From Thiothrix caldifontis (GTDB lineage Bacteria > Pseudomonadota > Gammaproteobacteria > Thiotrichales > Thiotrichaceae), in assembly GCF_900107695.1 (NCBI RefSeq), contig NZ_FNQP01000003.1, forward strand, positions 124,001-188,000: 64,000 bases of DNA, read 5' to 3'. Position 1 is the stretch's first letter. Every line of letters starts with the position of its first letter. A program made the translations under genes and the position numbers. Under the pieces are notes generated by a model that saw only the letters and a list, made by a program, of their open reading frames with translations, was not told the origin of the DNA and searched no databases. Positions 10,648 through 19,519 of the stretch are shown here, piece after piece.

Positions 10648-10651
10648 ATTC

Positions 10652-11758
10652 ATGCCCAAGACTCAGCGTTGGGTCGTCAAAATTGGCAGTGCCTTGTTGA
10701 CCCGCGATGGGGAAGGGCTAGACCGTGAAGCGTTGGCAGATTGGGCGGGGCAAATGGCTCGCCTGCATCAGTCTGGCGTGGAAATCGTGTTGGTGTCTTC
10801 CGGCGCTGTCGCCGAGGGCATGAGCCGCATGGGTTGGAAAACCAAGCCCAAAGCTTTGTTTGAAAAGCAGGCGGCGGCAGCGATTGGGCAAATGAGCTTG
10901 ATTCATGCCTACGAGATGGTGTTTCAGCAACACGGTTTTCATGCCGCGCAAGTGTTGCTGACTCATGACGATTTGGCGAATCGTCGCCGTTACCTCAATG
11001 CGCGTAGCACCCTGACCACCTTGATTGACCTCAAGGTAATTCCGGTGATCAATGAGAATGACACGGTGGCGTTTGAAGAAATTCGCCTCGGTGACAACGA
11101 TACGCTGGGTGCGATGGTGGCGAATTTGGTGGAGGCGGATGTGCTGGTGATTCTCACTGACCAATCCGGCTTATTTGATAAAGACCCGCGTAAGTTTGCG
11201 GATGCGCAGATGATTGTTGAGGGGCGGGCGAATAACCCCGATTACGTGGAATTTGCAGGCGGGGCTGGCACGTTAATTGGCAGTGGCGGAATGCGTACCA
11301 AGGTAATCGCGGCGCAACGGGCAGCGCGTTCGGGCTGTGCGACGGTGATTGCTTCCGGGCGTGAACCGTTGGTGTTAGAGCGGTTGCGCACGGGTGAGTT
11401 GTTAGGCACGTTGTTATTGCCGGATGCTGCACCGATTGCAGCACGCAAACAGTGGATTGCGGGGCAATTGGCAGCCAAAGGCACGTTGTGGCTTGATGCT
11501 GGCGCAGCAGAAGCTGTTCTCAAAACGGGAAAAAGCTTGTTGCCCGTGGGGGTGACACGGGTCGAAGGCGTGTTTGATCGGGGTGAGGTGGTGAGTTGTG
11601 TCACTGATGACGGGCGCTTGATTGCCAAGGGATTGGTGAATTATTCGAGTGAAGAGGCGAACCGGATTAAACGTCAGCCGAGCAAATCCATTGAGCAAGT
11701 ACTAGGCTATGTGGATGCGATGGAGTTGATCCACCGTGATAATTTAGTCTTATTATAG
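10652..11758 (+). CDS. proB: Glutamate 5-kinase
   Basis: A 368-residue enzyme catalysing the first step of proline synthesis, ATP-dependent phosphorylation of glutamate. The amino-acid-kinase domain starts [11 protein letters not shown] and contains [31 protein letters not shown] and SGGMRTK. A C-terminal PUA domain follows (about 275-360, with [15 protein letters not shown]). Start ATG 10652, 4 bases after the obgE stop, gives the usual family length and N terminus; ATG 10628 inside obgE is an alternative. proA is not nearby. Confidence 0.95.
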   Translation: MPKTQRWVVKIGSALLTRDGEGLDREALADWAGQMARLHQSGVEIVLVSSGAVAEGMSRMGWKTKPKALFEKQAAAAIGQMSLIHAYEMVFQQHGFHAAQVLLTHDDLANRRRYLNARSTLTTLIDLKVIPVINENDTVAFEEIRLGDNDTLGAMVANLVEADVLVILTDQSGLFDKDPRKFADAQMIVEGRANNPDYVEFAGGAGTLIGSGGMRTKVIAAQRAARSGCATVIASGREPLVLERLRTGELLGTLLLPDAAPIAARKQWIAGQLAAKGTLWLDAGAAEAVLKTGKSLLPVGVTRVEGVFDRGEVVSCVTDDGRLIAKGLVNYSSEEANRIKRQPSKSIEQVLGYVDAMELIHRDNLVLL

Positions 11759-11846
11759 TGAAAAGCTTGCTTTAGTCGGATTTTATTGTGGTGTGCGTGG
11801 TCGGTAGGATATGTTCTGGCAGCGTGGTATACAAAGGGAGTCAATG

Positions 11847-12227
11847 ATGGATAGCGAGCGTTACAATATTCAAGTGTCGGTGGAGTCTCATTTCATCGAA
11901 AAAGAGTCTGACCCAGAGCAGTCACGTTACGTATTTGCGTATACCGTGACGATTGTGAATCAGGGGAGTATCCCGGCAAAATTATTAGCGCGGCATTGGA
12001 TAATTTCCGATGCGGAAGGTCGTACCCAAGAGGTGCGGGGTGATGGTGTGATCGGTGAGCAGCCTTATCTGCAACCAGGAGAAGGTTTTCGCTATACCAG
12101 TGGCACTATTCTGGATACCCCGTTAGGGGTTATGCAAGGTTCTTATCAAATGTTGGCGGATGATGGGGAGCACTTTGATGCGCCTATTGCACCTTTTCGT
12201 CTAGTTGACCCGCGCGTTCTGCATTAA
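11847..12227 (+). CDS. apaG: ApaG protein (DUF525)
   Basis: A 126-residue fibronectin-III-like beta-sandwich protein of the ApaG family; its precise biochemical role is unknown. Family landmarks are YVFAYTVTIVNQG, ARHWIISDAEG, VRGDGVIGEQPYLQPGEGFRYTSG and GVMQGSYQM. ATG 11847 is chosen over ATG 11844 because GGGAG ends 6 bases before it. Unlike E. coli (ksgA-apaG-apaH), this gene stands alone: apaH lies 15 kb away on the other strand and ksgA is not in the window. Confidence 0.95.
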   Translation: MDSERYNIQVSVESHFIEKESDPEQSRYVFAYTVTIVNQGSIPAKLLARHWIISDAEGRTQEVRGDGVIGEQPYLQPGEGFRYTSGTILDTPLGVMQGSYQMLADDGEHFDAPIAPFRLVDPRVLH

Positions 12228-12338
12228 ATCTTCTCAAGTTTACCATTTGTCTTGAGCTGCTAGACACACTTGAAAAGTGCAGAGTATAGTGAAAATAGAT
12301 TTTTCCTATAGTGTCTATAAAAACAAGAAGTGGTAACG

Positions 12339-13172
12339 ATGAAAACCCCAAGTAAATCAAACCATGCCAGCAGTCTTGTGGCGTTGTCGATTCTGTGTGG
12401 TGTAGCAGCACACAGCGAATCAGCGGAAGCCGCTGTTTATACCTATGTTGATAAGGATGGTACACGTTGGTTAACCAACACACCCAAAAAAGGCAATAAA
12501 TACAAATTAGTTGCTAAATACGGTGCGCCACAAAAAAAATCCTCTAAACCGAAAGCATCAATTAGCAATACTAATTATCCGGCCTATAGTACCGTGCCTG
12601 TTACCCAAGGTAATTCCAGAGGCCACTGTGGTGCGCAAAGTCAGGCGCACTTAACCAATAAAATGCTGCCGCATTTGGAGTCTATCCGTACTCATGCCCG
12701 TGCTTACGGTGTGGATGAGAATTTGGTCATCGCGTTAATGAAGCAAGAATCTTGCTTTAACCCTAATGCACGCTCACGGGTTGGCGCGATGGGGTTGATG
12801 CAGCTCATGCCCGGCACTGCTGATATGATGGGGGTCGCTAACGCTTGGGATCCGCATCAAAATATCAAAGGTGGGGTGAAATATTTGGCGGAACAGCTAC
12901 GTACCTTCAATGGTAATGAGGCTTTGGCTTTAGCTGCTTACAATGCAGGACCGGGTGCCGTACATAAGTACAAGGGTATCCCTCCTTACCGTGAAACCCA
13001 AAACTATGTTGCTAAAATCATGCGTGATTACCGTGGTACGCAAGCGCAACCCATTCAGCAAGCGCAAGCAGCGGGTTATCAGCGCAATGCACGTGTACCC
13101 GCCGGTATTTCACGCGGACAAGGTTGGGCGAAACCGGTACAGGAATTCACTGTTTTCCGTGGTTTATCATAA
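12339..13172 (+). CDS. Secreted lytic transglycosylase (SLT) with DUF4124-like N terminus
   Basis: A 277-residue periplasmic peptidoglycan-cleaving enzyme. The signal peptide (about 1-32) is followed by a DUF4124-like module (AVYTYVDKDGTRWLTNTP), a basic Ser/Lys-rich linker, and a family-1 lytic transglycosylase domain. That domain has the catalytic Glu in LMKQESCFNP (E137) and then SRVGAMGLMQLMPGTA and ALAAYNAGPGAV. The C-terminal tail after about residue 235 is basic and of low complexity. ATG 12339 is preferred over GTG 12330. No neighbour suggests a dedicated secretion or pilus role. Confidence 0.88.
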   Translation: MKTPSKSNHASSLVALSILCGVAAHSESAEAAVYTYVDKDGTRWLTNTPKKGNKYKLVAKYGAPQKKSSKPKASISNTNYPAYSTVPVTQGNSRGHCGAQSQAHLTNKMLPHLESIRTHARAYGVDENLVIALMKQESCFNPNARSRVGAMGLMQLMPGTADMMGVANAWDPHQNIKGGVKYLAEQLRTFNGNEALALAAYNAGPGAVHKYKGIPPYRETQNYVAKIMRDYRGTQAQPIQQAQAAGYQRNARVPAGISRGQGWAKPVQEFTVFRGLS

Positions 13173-13282
13173 GCAGCAGGTGGAGCGGCTTCTTTTTGTG
13201 TCACAGTAGGCTTCGCAGGCTGGCAACAATGAAACGCTGAGTGTATGCTTTGACGTTTGATTTTGATCTGTGGAGATGAGCA

Positions 13283-14203
13283 ATGTCGATGTCTGACCGC
13301 GATGGCCTGATCTGGCTGGACGGCGAAATGGTGCCTTGGCGCGAAGCCAAAACCCACGTCTTAACCCATACCCTGCACTACGGTATGGGCGTTTTTGAAG
13401 GCGTGCGAGCGTATAAGACTGAGCAAGGCACGGCGATTTTCCGCTTGCAGGATCACACTGATCGCCTGTTTAATTCCGCGAAAATTATGCGGATGCCGAT
13501 GCCTTACAGCAAAGAGCAACTGAATGAGGCGCAACGTGCTTCAGTACGTGAAAACAAACTGGAATCGGCTTATATCCGTCCGATGTGTTTCTATGGTTCT
13601 GAAGGCATGGGTTTGCGTGCTGATAATTTGCAAACTCATGCGATGGTCGCAGCGTGGACTTGGGGTTCTTATCTTGGTGCGGAAAACATGGAAAAAGGTA
13701 TCCGTATCAAGACCTCTACTTTCACCCGCCACCATGTTAATATTACCATGTGCAAAGCCAAGGCAAACGGCAATTACATGAATTCGATGTTGGCACTACG
13801 TGAAGCCCTTGATGATGGGTATGACGAAGCTTTATTGCTGGATGTCGACGGCTATGTGGCTGAGGGCAGTGGCGAAAACTTCTTCCTCGTCAAAGACGGC
13901 ATTATCTATACGCCAGATCTAACTTCCGCTCTAGATGGTATTACCCGCAAGACCATGCTGCATTTGGCGGCAGATTTGGGGTTGGAAGTGCGCGAAAAAC
14001 GCATTACCCGTGATGAAGTTTACATAGCCGATGAAGCCTTTTTCACCGGCACAGCGGCAGAAGTGACCCCGATTCGGGAACTGGATCGTCGCCCGATTGG
14101 TTCAGGCATACGTGGCCCGATTACCGAAAAGCTGCAATCCCTATATTTCGACATCGTACACGGACGGGTTGAAAAATACCGTCATTGGTTGACTTACGTT
14201 TAA
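13283..14203 (+). CDS. ilvE: Branched-chain amino acid aminotransferase
   Basis: A 306-residue fold-type IV PLP enzyme making valine, leucine and isoleucine from their 2-oxo acids with glutamate. The PLP Lys is K160 in CKAKANGNYMNS. Other landmarks are LHYGMGVFEGVRAY near residue 32, the EGSGENFF loop and FFTGTAAEVTPI near the C terminus. GGAGA lies upstream of ATG 13283. It heads a short run with a zinc-finger protein and waaF. Confidence 0.95.
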   Translation: MSMSDRDGLIWLDGEMVPWREAKTHVLTHTLHYGMGVFEGVRAYKTEQGTAIFRLQDHTDRLFNSAKIMRMPMPYSKEQLNEAQRASVRENKLESAYIRPMCFYGSEGMGLRADNLQTHAMVAAWTWGSYLGAENMEKGIRIKTSTFTRHHVNITMCKAKANGNYMNSMLALREALDDGYDEALLLDVDGYVAEGSGENFFLVKDGIIYTPDLTSALDGITRKTMLHLAADLGLEVREKRITRDEVYIADEAFFTGTAAEVTPIRELDRRPIGSGIRGPITEKLQSLYFDIVHGRVEKYRHWLTYV

Positions 14204-14214
14204 GCGGAGGCTGC

Positions 14215-14421
14215 ATGTCTGCACCGAGCATTGCTGATTACAAACGTTTGAATGACACCCGTGAAGTGGTGGTGAAACGTCAGGATTTGCCCCTGAGTTG
14301 TCCCATAGATACGACTGCGTTGTGGTGTTCGCATCCGCGGGTGTCCTTGGCAATTGAAAGCAGTGGCGACAAGACTGCCCGTTGCCCTTATTGCGGTACA
14401 CTTTACCGTTTGATCGACTGA
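14215..14421 (+). CDS. Zinc-finger domain protein (zf-CHCC, NDUFS6-like)
   Basis: A 68-residue protein with a CHCC zinc-binding pattern: Cys and His in LWCSHPRV, then CPYCGTLY near the C terminus. The family is related to the Zn-binding NDUFS6 subunit of complex I and is common in proteobacteria as a free-standing gene. The start is fixed by GGAGG 5 bases before ATG 14215. It lies directly between ilvE and waaF. Confidence 0.88.
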   Translation: MSAPSIADYKRLNDTREVVVKRQDLPLSCPIDTTALWCSHPRVSLAIESSGDKTARCPYCGTLYRLID

Positions 14422-14425
14422 CGCA

Positions 14426-15427
14426 ATGGCGTTTTCCCCTAAGCGTTGCCTGATCGTCGGCCCTTCTTGGGTTGGCGATATGGTGATGGCACAAAGCCTA
14501 TTCATGGCGCTGAAAGAGCGTTTTCCCGATTTGCAGATTGATGTGCTTGCGCCTGCGTGGAGTAAGTCGATTTTGGCTGCTATGCCAGAAGTTCATACTG
14601 CCATTGAAATGCCGTTGCAGCACGGTGAGTTAGCTTTGGGTAAACGTTATCAACTTGGTAAAGACTTACGGGCGAATGCCTATGATTGGGCAATTGTGTT
14701 GCCGCGTTCACTGAAAGCCGCACTAGTGCCGTTTTGGGCAAACATTCCGGTGCGGACAGGTTACAAGGGGGAAATGCGTTACTGGTTGTTGAACGATATT
14801 CGGCCGCTGGATAAATCGGTGTTAACGATGACGGTGCAGCGTTTTGTAGCATTGGGTTTGCCCGCTGATACTAATCTGCCACCTGACATACAGCCTCCTC
14901 ACTTGGTCGTTGCACATGCTTCTGCTACTGTGTTGACTTCTCCAGTACTTGCGCTTTGCCCAGGTGCGGAATACGGTGGTGCGAAACGCTGGCCTGCTGA
15001 TTATTTCGCTGCTGTTGCCAAATACTATATTGCTCAAGGCGGGAAAGTTATTTTACTCGGTTCTGCCAAGGATGCTCTGGTTACTGCACAAATTGCGAAT
15101 ACAGTGAATTTGCCTGCTGCTTGCCAAGACCTTGCGGGCAAAACCAGTATTCGCGAAGTGCTAGAGCTATTAGCGCAAGCAGATCAGGTGGTTAGTAATG
15201 ATTCTGGTTTGATGCATGTTGCTGCTGCGGTGGGTACACCCGTGATTGCTGTGTACGGTTCTTCTGACCCAATGTACACACCACCCTTGAGTGACAAGGC
15301 GCAAATCGTTTATCTGGGTTTGGAATGCAGCCCTTGTTTCAAACGTGAATGCCCTTTAGGGCATTTGGACTGCTTACAAAAGATTACGCCAGAGCAAGTG
15401 ATTGCACGCTTAGGTGCGCCTCCATGA
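14426..15427 (+). CDS. waaF: ADP-heptose:LPS heptosyltransferase II
   Basis: A 333-residue GT9 glycosyltransferase that adds the second heptose to the lipopolysaccharide inner core at the cytoplasmic face of the inner membrane. Landmarks are the N-terminal ILVGPSWVGDMVMAQSL-like start, PRSLKAALVPFWANI, LCPGAEYGGAKRWP and the C-terminal ADP-heptose site SNDSGLMHVAAAVGTPVIAVYG. It starts 4 bases after the zinc-finger gene, indicating co-transcription. Confidence 0.94.
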   Translation: MAFSPKRCLIVGPSWVGDMVMAQSLFMALKERFPDLQIDVLAPAWSKSILAAMPEVHTAIEMPLQHGELALGKRYQLGKDLRANAYDWAIVLPRSLKAALVPFWANIPVRTGYKGEMRYWLLNDIRPLDKSVLTMTVQRFVALGLPADTNLPPDIQPPHLVVAHASATVLTSPVLALCPGAEYGGAKRWPADYFAAVAKYYIAQGGKVILLGSAKDALVTAQIANTVNLPAACQDLAGKTSIREVLELLAQADQVVSNDSGLMHVAAAVGTPVIAVYGSSDPMYTPPLSDKAQIVYLGLECSPCFKRECPLGHLDCLQKITPEQVIARLGAPP

Positions 15428-15448
15428 CAGCAATTTTTTCTACATAAC

Positions 15449-15476
15449 TTGACACTGTATCCATCTTCATTAGAAT
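15449..15476 (+). promoter_or_regulatory. Sigma-70 promoter of the rhodanese gene
   Basis: TTGACA (15449-15454) and TAGAAT (15471-15476) are separated by 16 bases, about 40 bases before ATG 15517. Confidence 0.75.
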
Positions 15477-15516
15477 ATAAGAAAGTTTTAATATTTCTTT
15501 GGATGTAGGGTCGTTT

Positions 15517-15849
15517 ATGTTTGGAATTCGTGAGGTTGACGCCGCCGGTTTGAAAAAAATGCTGGATTCAGGTGAAAAAGTCCACTTAATTGACGTGCGT
15601 TCCGCTTCGGAAGTAGCTCAGGGTATTATTGAAGGATCTGAATTCATGCCCTTGCATACCCTGCCATTACGGATGAACGATCTGCCGAAAGATGAAACCA
15701 TCGTGTTTTATTGCCGCAGCGGGGCGCGTTCAGCACAAGCCTGCATGTTTTTAGCGCAGAATACCGGTATCGAGGCGGTGAACCTGCGGGGTGGGATTAT
15801 CTCGTGGTATCAATCAGGTATGAAGGTTGTGTTACCAAACGCTGCCTAA
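15517..15849 (+). CDS. Single-domain rhodanese-like sulfurtransferase
   Basis: A 110-residue cytoplasmic rhodanese. The active-site loop is YCRSGARS with the persulfide-forming Cys66, and the domain opens with LIDVRSASEVAQG. Such proteins pass sulfane sulfur to TusA/DsrE carriers, and a dsrE2 gene follows about 90 bases later, the usual partner in sulfur oxidisers. TusA, normally the third member, is absent here. Start ATG 15517 follows TAGGG by 6 bases. Confidence 0.9.
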   Translation: MFGIREVDAAGLKKMLDSGEKVHLIDVRSASEVAQGIIEGSEFMPLHTLPLRMNDLPKDETIVFYCRSGARSAQACMFLAQNTGIEAVNLRGGIISWYQSGMKVVLPNAA

Positions 15850-15939
15850 ATTAGAGAATTCTGTTATAGTGATTCTGGTATTTGAGAGAGGTGGGTCTTA
15901 TTGACCCGTGAGTTATACTTTACCCATGAGACATCAAGC

Positions 15940-16401
15940 ATGAAAAAGCTGGCTATCATCGCAACTAAAGGTACCCTGGATTGGGGCTACCCTCCGTTCA
16001 TTCTGGCATCCACCGCAGCCGCCCTCGGTTATGACGTACAAGTTTTCTTCACATTCTACGGTTTGCAGTTGTTGAAGAAAGACTTAAATCTGCAAGTAAC
16101 TTCTTTAGGTAACCCCGGTATGCCAATGCCAATGCCAATGCCAGTTTTGTTACAGGCACTGCCAGGGATGCAAGGCATGATGACCTCCATGATGAAAAAG
16201 AAAATGGCGGACAAGGGTGTGGCAGATTTGGCTGAATTGCGTGAACTGTGTCAGGAAGCTGATGTCAAATTTATCGCTTGCCAGATGACCGTTGACCTGT
16301 TCGAGATGGAAACCAAGGACTTCATCGACGGCGTTGAATACGCAGGTGCTGCGATGTTCTTTGAATTCGCGGGTGAATCCGACATCTGTCTGTTTATCTG
16401 A
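15940..16401 (+). CDS. DsrE2-type (DsrE/DsrF/DrsH family) sulfur carrier
   Basis: A 153-residue protein that by family binds sulfane sulfur in sulfur oxidation. Its N terminus (KLAIIATKGTLDWGYPPF) and the IACQMTVDLFEM motif with the conserved Cys114 mark the DsrE2 subgroup, often membrane associated. C104 and C150 are further candidates. Residues 61-68 are a Met-Pro repeat encoded by four tandem ATGCCA units (16120-16143), followed by a Met-rich helix. The true start is ATG 15940; the open frame extends upstream only to a TTG. It lies with the rhodanese gene. Confidence 0.88.
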   Translation: MKKLAIIATKGTLDWGYPPFILASTAAALGYDVQVFFTFYGLQLLKKDLNLQVTSLGNPGMPMPMPMPVLLQALPGMQGMMTSMMKKKMADKGVADLAELRELCQEADVKFIACQMTVDLFEMETKDFIDGVEYAGAAMFFEFAGESDICLFI

Positions 16402-16425
16402 TTTCCGAAGGTTATTGGACAGTCA

Positions 16426-16456
16426 GTAAAAAGCCGGGTATACCCCGGCTTTTTAC
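16426..16456. terminator. Intrinsic terminator after dsrE2
   Basis: A perfect 13-bp stem, GTAAAAAGCCGGG / CCCGGCTTTTTAC, around a TATAC loop. The T run lies inside the right arm. It separates dsrE2 from the flavin reductase gene. Confidence 0.9.
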
Positions 16457-16470
16457 TTGGAGAAAGCGTC

Positions 16471-17085
16471 ATGAAAATTATGGTTATCAGTGGTAGCCAC
16501 CGTGAAAACTCGCAAAGTGAGAAAGTAGCACATTACATTGCGGAGTCTTTGCTAGATAATAAACAGGCAGATGCGACGGAAGTATTTTCCCTGGCAGGCA
16601 ACCCGCTACCATTATGGGATGAGGGTATTTGGAATGGTGATGCCAAGTGGCAGGCATTACTTAACCCTTTATCAGAAAAACTAGCATCCAGTGATGGTTT
16701 CGTCATCATTGCACCGGAATGGCATGGTCAAGTACCTGCGGGGCTAAAGAATTTCTTTCTGCTGTGGGGAGCAGGTGAATTAGCACATAAACCGGCCTTG
16801 ATTGTGACTGTTTCTTCATCCGATGGGGGCGCATATCCTGTCGCTGAATTGCGAATGAGCAGTTACAAAAATAACCGTATTTGCTATATCCCCGAACACA
16901 TTATTGTGCGTAATGTGGAATCTGTCCTTAATGAGGACGCTGCACAAAATAAGCCGGAGGCGGATAGCTACTTCCGTGACCGTATTGCCTATGCCGGGGG
17001 AATTCTCTGCGCTTACGCAACGGCACTAAAGGGTGTTCGCGAATCCGGCATTACGCAGACGGAGGCTTTCCGTTTTGGTATGTAA
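16471..17085 (+). CDS. NADPH-dependent FMN reductase-like flavoprotein
   Basis: A 204-residue flavodoxin-fold oxidoreductase. The FMN phosphate loop is SGSHRENSQSEKVA near residue 7, and PEWHGQVPAGLKNFFLLWG corresponds to the second flavin-binding loop. It is expected to reduce flavin, quinone or azo-type substrates with NAD(P)H in the cytoplasm; the substrate is not predictable. GGAG lies 8-9 bases before ATG. It is followed after 15 bases by a phosphoesterase gene, so the two are probably co-transcribed. Confidence 0.85.
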   Translation: MKIMVISGSHRENSQSEKVAHYIAESLLDNKQADATEVFSLAGNPLPLWDEGIWNGDAKWQALLNPLSEKLASSDGFVIIAPEWHGQVPAGLKNFFLLWGAGELAHKPALIVTVSSSDGGAYPVAELRMSSYKNNRICYIPEHIIVRNVESVLNEDAAQNKPEADSYFRDRIAYAGGILCAYATALKGVRESGITQTEAFRFGM

Positions 17086-17100
17086 CTAGAGGCTGTCACC

Positions 17101-17964
17101 ATGTTGAAAACAGCGACAATGGCTCCCCAACGGGTACTCAATCGTATTGGACGTTTGAGCTATTTCCATGATGATCGCCACGCCGAGCGGACGAATGAAA
17201 TTCGCTGGCTGGTGGAAGAGTTTGTCGAAATTCCCGTGAAAAATCTGCCGTTGGCTTTGGAAGGTTTCACGATTGTGCAACTCACTGATATGCACTTGCG
17301 CCCTTATACCCAGGTCGAGCATATTCAGCGGGCGGTAGAAAAAACCAACGCCCTTCAGCCGGATTTGGTGGTGCTAACCGGGGATTACGTGTGGCACGAT
17401 GGTGAGGATATTCTGGATTTGGTTCCGGTATTAGCGGGTTTAAATGCCCGTTATGGGGTGTTTGCGGTGATGGGGAACCATGACATTAAGACGGATCCGG
17501 TTCTGATTGAGGAAACCTTTGCTAAGCATGGTATTCCGGTTTTGCGTAATGATGGGCTGGATATTCAACACAGTGGCGGGGTATTCCACCTCGCAGGTAT
17601 TGATGATGGCTGGCTGGGGAAACCTGATATAAAGGCGACACTGGACAAGTTACGGGGTAATAAACCGGTCGTATTATTGGCACATGAACCCGATATGCTG
17701 GATTGGTATGCCGATGATACTAGGATTTCGTTGCAACTATCCGGGCATACGCACGGTGGACAGGTGCAAATCAAACCGGGCAAGCCGTTTATTCGGCCTT
17801 ACCTAGGGCGTAAATATGTGCAAGGGCTGTATCGGGTCAATGAGTCCTGGGTCTACACCAGTCGGGGGATTGGGTCGACGGGGCTGCCGATTCGCCGTAA
17901 TTGTGCCCCTGAAATTACCCATGTAACCCTAGTTGGGGGAGATTATTATCCCCGAGCGGCATGA
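17101..17964 (+). CDS. Calcineurin-like metallophosphoesterase
   Basis: A 287-residue binuclear metallophosphoesterase. The metal ligands appear in order: QLTDMHL, LTGDYVW, MGNHD, LAHEPD and SGHTHGGQ. The arrangement resembles the YaeI/UDP-2,3-diacylglucosamine pyrophosphatase-like group, but the usual N-terminal membrane helix is replaced by a charged stretch of about 55 residues, so the enzyme is probably soluble. The substrate is unknown. GAGG precedes ATG 17101. Confidence 0.85.
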   Translation: MLKTATMAPQRVLNRIGRLSYFHDDRHAERTNEIRWLVEEFVEIPVKNLPLALEGFTIVQLTDMHLRPYTQVEHIQRAVEKTNALQPDLVVLTGDYVWHDGEDILDLVPVLAGLNARYGVFAVMGNHDIKTDPVLIEETFAKHGIPVLRNDGLDIQHSGGVFHLAGIDDGWLGKPDIKATLDKLRGNKPVVLLAHEPDMLDWYADDTRISLQLSGHTHGGQVQIKPGKPFIRPYLGRKYVQGLYRVNESWVYTSRGIGSTGLPIRRNCAPEITHVTLVGGDYYPRAA

Positions 17965-18135
17965 CACTTTGTCTGAAAGGCTTGGGTATTCGCATCAGGT
18001 GTTGGGTAAACTAGGTTGTATATAAAAAAGTGTCGGCGTTACCCGTCACTGCATAAAGACCTTCTGTAAGCTCAGGCTTGCCAGGTAAGTCGGTTAGTCT
18101 GTAATAATTAGAAAAACAACGAACTAGGTTAAAGT

Positions 18136-18600
18136 GTGAATATGCCTGATACCCTAAATAATACGCTTGAACGCGACCTGACCGGCTTAAAAGTCGTGGT
18201 AGTGGATGACAGCAAGACCATTCTGCGCACGGCTGAGGTACTACTTAGTGAGCAGGGGTGTTGGGTAGTCACTGCTGGCGATGGTTTTGAGTCCCTGTCA
18301 AAAATTGCCTCCTTTAAACCGGATGTCATTTTCGTTGATATTATGATGCCACGTTTAGATGGCTATCAAACCTGTGCATTAATTAAAGCTAACCGGCAGT
18401 ACCGTGATACGCCGGTTATCCTATTGTCTAGCAAAGACAGTATTTTTGATATGGCACGCGGGCGTTTAGCGGGTTCTGATAAGTACTTGACAAAACCGTT
18501 TACTAAGGATGATTTGTTGGCTGCTATTTATACTCATGTGAAATTGCCAAATGTCCCAGAAGCACCCGCAGCTCCCTTTATTGATCTAATTGACGAGTAA
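18136..18600 (+). CDS. pilG: PilG-type response regulator (twitching motility)
   Basis: A 154-residue stand-alone receiver of the Pil/Chp chemosensory system. Acidic pocket VVVDDSKT, phospho-acceptor Asp68 in FVDIMMPRLDG and Lys in LTKPF are intact, with no output domain. In Pseudomonas PilG promotes pilus extension and cAMP signalling. The start is GTG 18136 or ATG 18142. It is the first gene of pilG-pilH-pilI-pilJ-chpA-chpC, all on the plus strand with tiny gaps or overlaps. Confidence 0.9.
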   Translation: MNMPDTLNNTLERDLTGLKVVVVDDSKTILRTAEVLLSEQGCWVVTAGDGFESLSKIASFKPDVIFVDIMMPRLDGYQTCALIKANRQYRDTPVILLSSKDSIFDMARGRLAGSDKYLTKPFTKDDLLAAIYTHVKLPNVPEAPAAPFIDLIDE

Positions 18601-18609
18601 GGGGATGTT

Positions 18610-18996
18610 ATGTCTGGGCTACACGTATTAATCATCGATGATTCTCTGACTGATTCCCGTATTTTTACGGCATTGCTGGAAAAAAAAGGCTACAGGGTTA
18701 GTGTTGCCTGTAATGGTCAGGAAGGAATCGAGGTGGCTAAAGCGCGTCAGCCAGATATTATTTTAATGGATGTTGTCATGCCTCTCCTGAATGGTTTTCA
18801 GGCTACTCGCGAATTGACCCGTGCAAAGGAAACGTCTCATATCCCCATTGTAGTATGCAGTTCTAAGTCTGGAGAGACTGACCGCGTGTGGGCATTGCGT
18901 CAAGGTGCCAAAGCCTATCTGACTAAGCCGGTGGAACCCAAAGTGTTACTGGAAACGCTTACCCAGTTTGCAACTAAGGCGGGAAGACATGGCTAA
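18610..18996 (+). CDS. pilH: PilH-type response regulator
   Basis: A 128-residue stand-alone receiver. IIDDSLTDSR, phospho-acceptor Asp54 in LMDVVMP and Lys in LTKPVEP are all present. PilH is thought to act as a phosphate sink or retraction signal in the Chp system. AAGGGG lies before ATG 18610, and the gene overlaps pilI by 8 bases. Confidence 0.92.
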   Translation: MSGLHVLIIDDSLTDSRIFTALLEKKGYRVSVACNGQEGIEVAKARQPDIILMDVVMPLLNGFQATRELTRAKETSHIPIVVCSSKSGETDRVWALRQGAKAYLTKPVEPKVLLETLTQFATKAGRHG

Positions 18997-19519
18997 CCCT
19001 TACGAGCTATTAGCAGGGTTGGCGTTGTTACGTGAGAAAAAACGCAGCTCTCGCCAGCATGATGCGCAAGAATTACAGGAATGGTCTGGCTTTCAAATCC
19101 ATGTGGGGGATAGCGTTTGCCTGATTCCTTGTGAACAAGTGGAAGAAGTGGTGATGCCGTCCAGTGTTGCAGGGGTACGCGGTGTACCGCGCTGGGTCAA
19201 TGGTGTGATCTATTGTCGGGCGCAACTGGTTACGCTAGTGGATCTGGCTGCTTTGTTATTAGGAAAAGATCGTGCAGCCGTTTCAGGGCGGGCTTTTGTG
19301 GTGCGTGGCAGGCAAGAATGGTTTGGATTACAAGCCGGTAGCTTTGAAGGGGTGAGACATATTTGGTCTGATACACCAGTGTGTGATGCACCGCTACAGT
19401 TGAATGATGACTGGCGACGTTTCACCCGGCAATGGTTGTTGTTGGATGATCAGCCGGTAGCCGTTCTTGAGGCGATCCAGTTGGTTGCAGCGCTGGAGAG
19501 CGGGGAGATTCGGGTATGA
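18989..19519 (+). CDS. pilI: PilI, CheW-like adaptor
   Basis: A 176-residue CheW-domain adaptor linking the receptor PilJ to the ChpA kinase. The CheW fold (about 27-165) shows QIHVGDSVCLIPCEQVEEVV, GVPRWVNGVIYCRAQLVTLVDLA and the final beta strands. MANPYELLAGL is the expected start, overlapping pilH by 8 bases, and its stop overlaps the pilJ start (ATGA). Confidence 0.9.
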   Translation: MANPYELLAGLALLREKKRSSRQHDAQELQEWSGFQIHVGDSVCLIPCEQVEEVVMPSSVAGVRGVPRWVNGVIYCRAQLVTLVDLAALLLGKDRAAVSGRAFVVRGRQEWFGLQAGSFEGVRHIWSDTPVCDAPLQLNDDWRRFTRQWLLLDDQPVAVLEAIQLVAALESGEIRV

